A stretch of DNA of 5,101 nt from an uncultured Gloeocapsa sp. (GTDB lineage Bacteria > Cyanobacteriota > Cyanobacteriia > Cyanobacteriales > Gloeocapsaceae). Below, piece by piece: positions 1-5,101 of this stretch (within the stretch, counting starts at the first letter, position 1; each line of letters opens with the position of its first letter). The notes under the pieces were generated by a model. The model made no database searches. It saw only the letters and a program-made list of their open reading frames with translations, and was not told the origin of the DNA. Position numbers and translations under genes: made by a program. The stretch is taken from NCBI GenBank assembly GCA_937930495.1, contig CALGKL010000261.1, positions 1 through 5,101 on the forward strand. The letters are read 5' to 3'.

Positions 1-461
1 GGTAAAAAGTTATTTTTCGCTAACAGAGGCATGGTATAGGATTCGCCCCCGGCAAAAATCGTCGAAGTCCGATAAACAGGATAACCAGGATCTGGTATCA
101 GGACATAATCTCCTGGTTCAACAAAAGCCAAAAAAGTATTATGAATAGCTTCTTTAGAGCCTATAGAGGAGACTACCTCCGAATCGGGATTTAAGCCACT
201 CACCCCAAAGCGTTTCTCCATCCACTCTACCGCAGCTTGACGATATTCTTTAGTCCCCTGATAGGGAGGATAATTGTGAGTAGAGGGGTCATCGATAGCC
301 TCGTGCATCGCACTAACTACGTGTGCAGGTGTAGGTTGATCCGGGTCTCCCACCCCCATATTAATGATATCAACCCCTTTGCTGATCAATTCATCTCTTT
401 GGCGATCGAGTTCAGCGAATAGATAAGGAGGAATCAAGTCTAGGCGTTTAGCAAACTGCAT
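1..461 (-). CDS. LL-diaminopimelate aminotransferase-family PLP enzyme (N-terminal part, truncated by window edge)
   Basis: I translated the minus strand from the ATG at 461; 153 codons fit before the left edge, so the C-terminal part, including the expected PLP-binding lysine, lies outside. Visible motifs are typical of class I/II fold-type I aminotransferases: an N-terminal segment with PPYLFAELDR (residues 11-20), NMGVGDPDQPTP (34-45), HNYPPYQG (62-69), the GSKEAI loop that usually contacts the PLP phosphate (101-106), and PDPGYPVY (123-130). This pattern matches the LL-diaminopimelate aminotransferase family, whose members convert tetrahydrodipicolinate and glutamate to LL-diaminopimelate for lysine and peptidoglycan synthesis in the cytoplasm. 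Related enzymes in this family may use other amino acids, so the substrate is inferred and I give no gene symbol. ATG 461 is preferred because no other ATG or GTG lies between it and an in-frame stop upstream, and the family pattern begins right after it. No clear Shine-Dalgarno is seen. It follows apcE on the same strand but is separated by a terminator. Confidence 0.88.
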   Translation of the reverse strand, partial: MQFAKRLDLIPPYLFAELDRQRDELISKGVDIINMGVGDPDQPTPAHVVSAMHEAIDDPSTHNYPPYQGTKEYRQAAVEWMEKRFGVSGLNPDSEVVSSIGSKEAIHNTFLAFVEPGDYVLIPDPGYPVYRTSTIFAGGESYTMPLLAKNNFL

Positions 462-491
462 AATTACTGGGTCAAAACGGTAAATATTATC

Positions 492-520
492 ATTATCCTA
501 TGGTTTTGAGCGTTATTCAA
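492..520 (-). promoter_or_regulatory. Candidate sigma70-type promoter of the aminotransferase gene
   Basis: On the minus strand TTGAAT (520-515) and GATAAT (497-492) are separated by exactly 17 bases (514-498), matching TTGACA/TATAAT at 4 of 6 and 5 of 6 positions. Transcription would start near 485, giving a leader of about 24 nt before the ATG at 461. It lies downstream of the apcE terminator, consistent with independent transcription. An overlapping inverted repeat (TTGAGC 506-511 / GCTCAA 526-531) surrounds the -35 box and might be an operator. This is a pattern match only. Confidence 0.4.
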
Positions 521-589
521 TGTTTGCTCAACGCAAGTTATCACGCCAATTAATCCTGAAAACATCACTTGTATAATTTGCTAGTCAAT

Positions 590-627
590 AAAAAAATCTC
601 CTAGTAGAGTTCAACCGACTAGGAGAT
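590..627 (-). terminator. Intrinsic terminator of apcE
   Basis: A perfect 10-bp inverted repeat, ATCTCCTAGT (596-605) and ACTAGGAGAT (618-627), encloses a 12-nt loop. Read on the minus strand, the hairpin is followed immediately by six T residues (595-590). It begins 21 bases after the apcE stop codon. The T-tract is on the minus-strand side only, so it serves apcE and would separate it from the aminotransferase gene downstream. Confidence 0.9.
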
Positions 628-648
628 ATAAATTCAGCGTTTTAGTGA

Positions 649-3366
<2,718 letters not shown>

Positions 3367-3419
3367 TTAATTCTCCCTTGAATAGATACTTAAATTTTTT
3401 ACCTTTTCCTCTCGGGGGT

Positions 3420-3436
3420 GACTTTTTGTCAAAGTC
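3420..3436. repeat. Inverted repeat overlapping a TTGACA box upstream of apcE
   Basis: GACTTT (3420-3425) and AAAGTC (3431-3436) form a perfect 6-bp dyad around the 5-base centre TTGTC. The minus-strand hexamer TTGACA (3432-3427) lies across its centre. It could be an operator near the apcE promoter or a chance palindrome. Confidence 0.5.
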
Positions 3437-3450
3437 TATGTTTGATTTTT

Positions 3451-3483
3451 ATGTCAGCATCTAGATTAAATCTTTTCTGACAT
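3451..3483. repeat. Nested dyad between apcE and the methyltransferase gene
   Basis: Outer arms ATGTCAG (3451-3457) and CTGACAT (3477-3483) are a perfect 7-bp inverted repeat. Nearly concentric inside it, AGATT (3463-3467) and AATCT (3469-3473) form a second dyad around a single A. The element lies about 90 bases upstream of the apcE start and about 95 bases upstream of the methyltransferase start. It has no T-tract typical of a terminator, so a regulator-binding site is the more natural reading; its function is unknown. Confidence 0.6.
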
Positions 3484-3520
3484 CCTGAGGCTCATTGTTA
3501 AGAATTATGTCAAACAAACT

Positions 3521-3550
3521 TTTTCAGTGTTCAGGCTTAAAGTTTATAAT
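3521..3550 (+). promoter_or_regulatory. Candidate promoter of the methyltransferase gene (consensus -10)
   Basis: A perfect TATAAT lies at 3545-3550. TTTTCA (3521-3526) sits 18 bases upstream as a weak -35 (4 of 6). Transcription would begin near 3557, giving a leader of about 22 nt before the ATG at 3579, and would exclude the upstream in-frame ATG at 3507. The HIP1 octamer at 3553-3560 covers the predicted start point. Confidence 0.5.
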
Positions 3551-3552
3551 AA

Positions 3553-3560
3553 GCGATCGC
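3553..3560. repeat. HIP1 octamer GCGATCGC (copy 1)
   Basis: An exact GCGATCGC palindrome just after the TATAAT of the methyltransferase gene. HIP1 is a highly iterated octamer in many cyanobacterial genomes, and its role is not settled. Here it would lie at the transcription start. Confidence 0.9.
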
Positions 3561-3578
3561 CGTCTGCTTAACAGAAAA

Positions 3579-4763
3579 ATGTCAGAAAAAGTCGCTAAAC
3601 TCTATAATACTTATCCTTTTCCCCCTGATCCTCTCCTATCGGAACCACCCCCAGGCTATAATTGGCGCTGGAATTGGGTAGCTGCCTATAATTTTTGTAC
3701 AGGAAGAAAACCACCACGTCAAGATATCCGTATTCTCGATGCTGGTTGTGGTACTGGTTCGAGTACAGAGTATTTAATCCATCTGAACCCGGCAGCGGAA
3801 GTATTGGGAATCGATTTGAGTGAGCAAGCTTTGGCTGTGGCTAGGGAAAGAATTCAAAAGTCGGGAATAGCGGCTAAATACGGTGAGCAAATCCGCTTTC
3901 AACGACTAAAACTCGAAGATGCTCGCTCAATCGAGGGTGAATTTGAATTAATTAACTGTGTAGGAGTTTTACATCATCTCCCTAATCCCGTAGCGGGGAT
4001 TCAAGCTTTGAGTGAGAAATTAGCCCCAGGTGGGATAATGCACATTTTTGTCTACTCGGAATTAGGACGCCGCGAAATACAATTAATGCAGCAGGCGATC
4101 GCTCTATTACAGGGGGATAACCGCGAAGATTATCGTGAAGGAGTCAAAATAGGTCGAGAAATCTTCGCTCATCTCCCTGCTGATAACCCCTTGGTTATCC
4201 GAGAAAAACAGCGTTGGGCTTTGGAAAATCAACGGGATGCTTGTTTTGCTGATATGTATCTACATCCTGTGGAGGTTGATTACAATATCGAAACCTTGTT
4301 CGATTTGATTGAAGCTTCGGGTTTAGATTTTGTGGGCTTTTCCAATCCTCGTTACTGGAATTTAGAGAGGTTATTAGGTACTTCCCCAGAATTAATGAGA
4401 CGAAGTGAAGGATTAAGCGATCTTCAACGTTACCGTTTAATCGAATTATTAGATCCAGAAATATCTCATTACGAGTTTTTCCTAGCCCGTCCTCCCCTAG
4501 TTAAAATAGACTGGTCAGATGATCAACAATTAATTAATGCACTAGTAGAATTAAATCCCTGTCTAGAGGGTTGGCCTAGTCACAGTTTATTTAACTATGA
4601 TTATGAATATGTCCAACTCAGTGAGTTAGAGTACCAATTTTTAGAAAATTGTACCGCTAAACCTAGTAGAGTAGGACAACTGTTAAAAGAACTTCCCCAA
4701 CTGAATCTAGACCTAGTGCGATCGCTACAAAGCAGACAGCTCATTATTTTGTCCTGTGAGTAA
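3579..4763 (+). CDS. Class I SAM-dependent methyltransferase, substrate unknown, with extra C-terminal domain
   Basis: The 394-residue protein has a Rossmann-type SAM-binding core: motif I LDAGCGTG (53-60), the acidic end of strand 2 at EVLGID (74-79, Asp79 expected to bind the ribose), LEDA (112-115), the INCVGVLHHLPNP stretch (125-137), and LAPGG before strand 5 (148-152). An N-terminal segment with YNTYPFPPDP and PPPGYNWRWNW (9-33) precedes the core and may shape the substrate site. After about residue 300 a further domain ends in LSELEYQFLENCTAKPSRVG and a leucine-rich helix pair, suggesting a winged-helix or regulatory fold (inference). The ATG at 3579 is chosen because the family-like sequence SEKVAKLYNTYPFPP begins there and a TATAAT box lies just upstream. 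An in-frame ATG (3507) and TTG (3495) would add 24 or 28 residues unlike the rest. It is divergent from apcE. Protein, lipid, quinone or small-molecule substrates are all possible. Confidence 0.88.
   Translation: MSEKVAKLYNTYPFPPDPLLSEPPPGYNWRWNWVAAYNFCTGRKPPRQDIRILDAGCGTGSSTEYLIHLNPAAEVLGIDLSEQALAVARERIQKSGIAAKYGEQIRFQRLKLEDARSIEGEFELINCVGVLHHLPNPVAGIQALSEKLAPGGIMHIFVYSELGRREIQLMQQAIALLQGDNREDYREGVKIGREIFAHLPADNPLVIREKQRWALENQRDACFADMYLHPVEVDYNIETLFDLIEASGLDFVGFSNPRYWNLERLLGTSPELMRRSEGLSDLQRYRLIELLDPEISHYEFFLARPPLVKIDWSDDQQLINALVELNPCLEGWPSHSLFNYDYEYVQLSELEYQFLENCTAKPSRVGQLLKELPQLNLDLVRSLQSRQLIILSCE
4095..4102. repeat. HIP1 octamer GCGATCGC (copy 2)
   Basis: An exact GCGATCGC inside the methyltransferase gene, encoding part of the QQAIALL helix (residues 171-177). 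Confidence 0.9.
4718..4725. repeat. HIP1 octamer GCGATCGC (copy 3)
   Basis: An exact GCGATCGC near the 3' end of the methyltransferase gene, within the codons for VRSL (380-383). Confidence 0.9.
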
Positions 4764-4783
4764 TTACAAAAAAGATTCATCTC

Positions 4784-4812
4784 GTCTAAGGCGCAAGGCT
4801 TGCGCTTTAGGC
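4784..4812. terminator. Strong hairpin between convergent genes; possible bidirectional terminator or repeat element
   Basis: CTAAGGCGCAAG (4786-4797) and CTTGCGCTTTAG (4799-4810) are reverse complements apart from one G-T pair, and the stem extends by T-G and G-C pairs to 4784/4812. The core GCGCAAG-G-CTTGCGC is a perfect palindrome. It begins 20 bases after the methyltransferase stop and lies between two convergent genes, which fits a terminator. There is no T-tract right after it on the plus strand; on the minus strand a run of six T residues (4773-4768) appears only about 10 bases beyond. A dispersed palindromic repeat is therefore an alternative. Confidence 0.5.
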
Positions 4813-4863
4813 AACAAGGAAAAGCGATTAAATATAAAGACTCTCTGGTAATAGGCCGAAAAA

Positions 4864-5101
4864 TTAATCGATTCTGCTGGTATTTCCCGCTTTAACCCAG
4901 CCTTCTAAATTAGTACCAGGAACGGTAATTCTTTGCCAAGTTTGCTCAGCATTAGTCCCGAGTACGATTAACTCTTGATTATAGGCTACTGCACCGAGAC
5001 GTTCAGAATTAGGATCAGGCTCGGATCTCACACTCAAACCTTCTGACCAAGTCACAACGGCGCGATAACCTTCGGGTTGGGGTATTTTTTCCTCTTTTTC
5101 T
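4864..5101 (-). CDS. C-terminal end of a protein with a bacterial SH3-like domain (truncated by window edge)
   Basis: The minus-strand frame is open from the right edge to the stop at 4866-4864, giving the last 78 residues. They begin with a charged linker (EKEEKIPQPE), then a bacterial SH3-like domain: strand GYRAVVTW, then GLSVRSEPDPNSERLGAV and W-QRI, closing with EGWVKAGNTSRID. Such domains, typically with a VRS-P--S--LG pattern and a final GWV, are common in cyanobacterial cell-envelope proteins and as additions to enzymes and kinases, where they bind cell-wall or other ligands. The GTG at 5055 could be read as a start, but the frame stays open upstream and the residues before it supply the domain's first strand, so the gene more likely begins outside the window. 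The function of the whole protein cannot be inferred. Confidence 0.75.
   Translation of the reverse strand, partial: EKEEKIPQPEGYRAVVTWSEGLSVRSEPDPNSERLGAVAYNQELIVLGTNAEQTWQRITVPGTNLEGWVKAGNTSRID

Noticed and set aside
237..422. Open frame of 61 codons on the plus strand
   Set aside because: It lies antisense within the aminotransferase coding region, whose minus-strand product shows clear family motifs; no domain or good start signal is visible.
3427..3432. Full promoter for apcE based on TTGACA
   Set aside because: The hexamer is perfect but no -10 element lies at 16-18 bases, so I did not call a defined promoter.
3495..3578. N-terminal extension of the methyltransferase from TTG 3495 or ATG 3507
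   Set aside because: The extra 24-28 residues show no family-like pattern, and a TATAAT box (3545-3550) lies inside them; the start at 3579 fits better.
4825..4870. Inverted repeat CGATTAA / TTAATCG around the SH3-domain gene stop codon
   Set aside because: The arms are 7 bp of AT-rich sequence separated by 32 bases, with no T-tract; it is probably chance.
5055..5101. GTG at 5055 as the start of a 63-residue protein
   Set aside because: The frame continues upstream to the window edge and the residues before the GTG supply the first strand of the SH3-like domain, so the GTG is more likely an internal valine.

Overview
The window comes from a cyanobacterium. It carries a complete gene for ApcE (L-CM), the large linker and terminal emitter of the phycobilisome core. 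It also contains three copies of the octamer GCGATCGC (HIP1), which is over-represented in many cyanobacteria, and its base composition is moderate to AT-rich. I cannot name a genus. ApcE has three linker (REP) repeats, so a three-cylinder hemidiscoidal core is expected. No apcA/apcB/apcC follows it, so apcE looks like a stand-alone transcription unit.

Layout: (1) 1-461, minus strand: the N-terminal 153 residues of a PLP-dependent class I/II aminotransferase of the LL-diaminopimelate aminotransferase family, running off the left edge, with a candidate promoter just upstream. (2) 462-648: intergenic, holding that promoter and a clear intrinsic terminator for apcE. (3) 649-3360, minus strand: apcE, 903 codons. 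(4) 3361-3578: divergent intergenic region shared by apcE and the next gene. It has a consensus -10 element for the plus-strand gene and two inverted repeats that could be regulator sites. (5) 3579-4763, plus strand: a 394-residue class I SAM-dependent methyltransferase of unknown substrate with an extra C-terminal domain. (6) 4764-4863: convergent intergenic spacer with a strong near-perfect hairpin. (7) 4864-5101, minus strand: the C-terminal end of a protein ending in a bacterial SH3-like domain, running off the right edge.

The firmest functional statement is that apcE scaffolds the phycobilisome core and passes excitation energy to the photosystems. The methyltransferase shares apcE's upstream region, which raises the possibility of co-regulation or of a phycobilisome-related substrate, but nothing in the sequence proves it. 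The aminotransferase and the SH3-domain protein look like unrelated neighbours. I see no mobile element, CRISPR array, tRNA or rRNA. The most interesting unexplained material is the structured apcE/methyltransferase intergenic region and the orphan methyltransferase itself.
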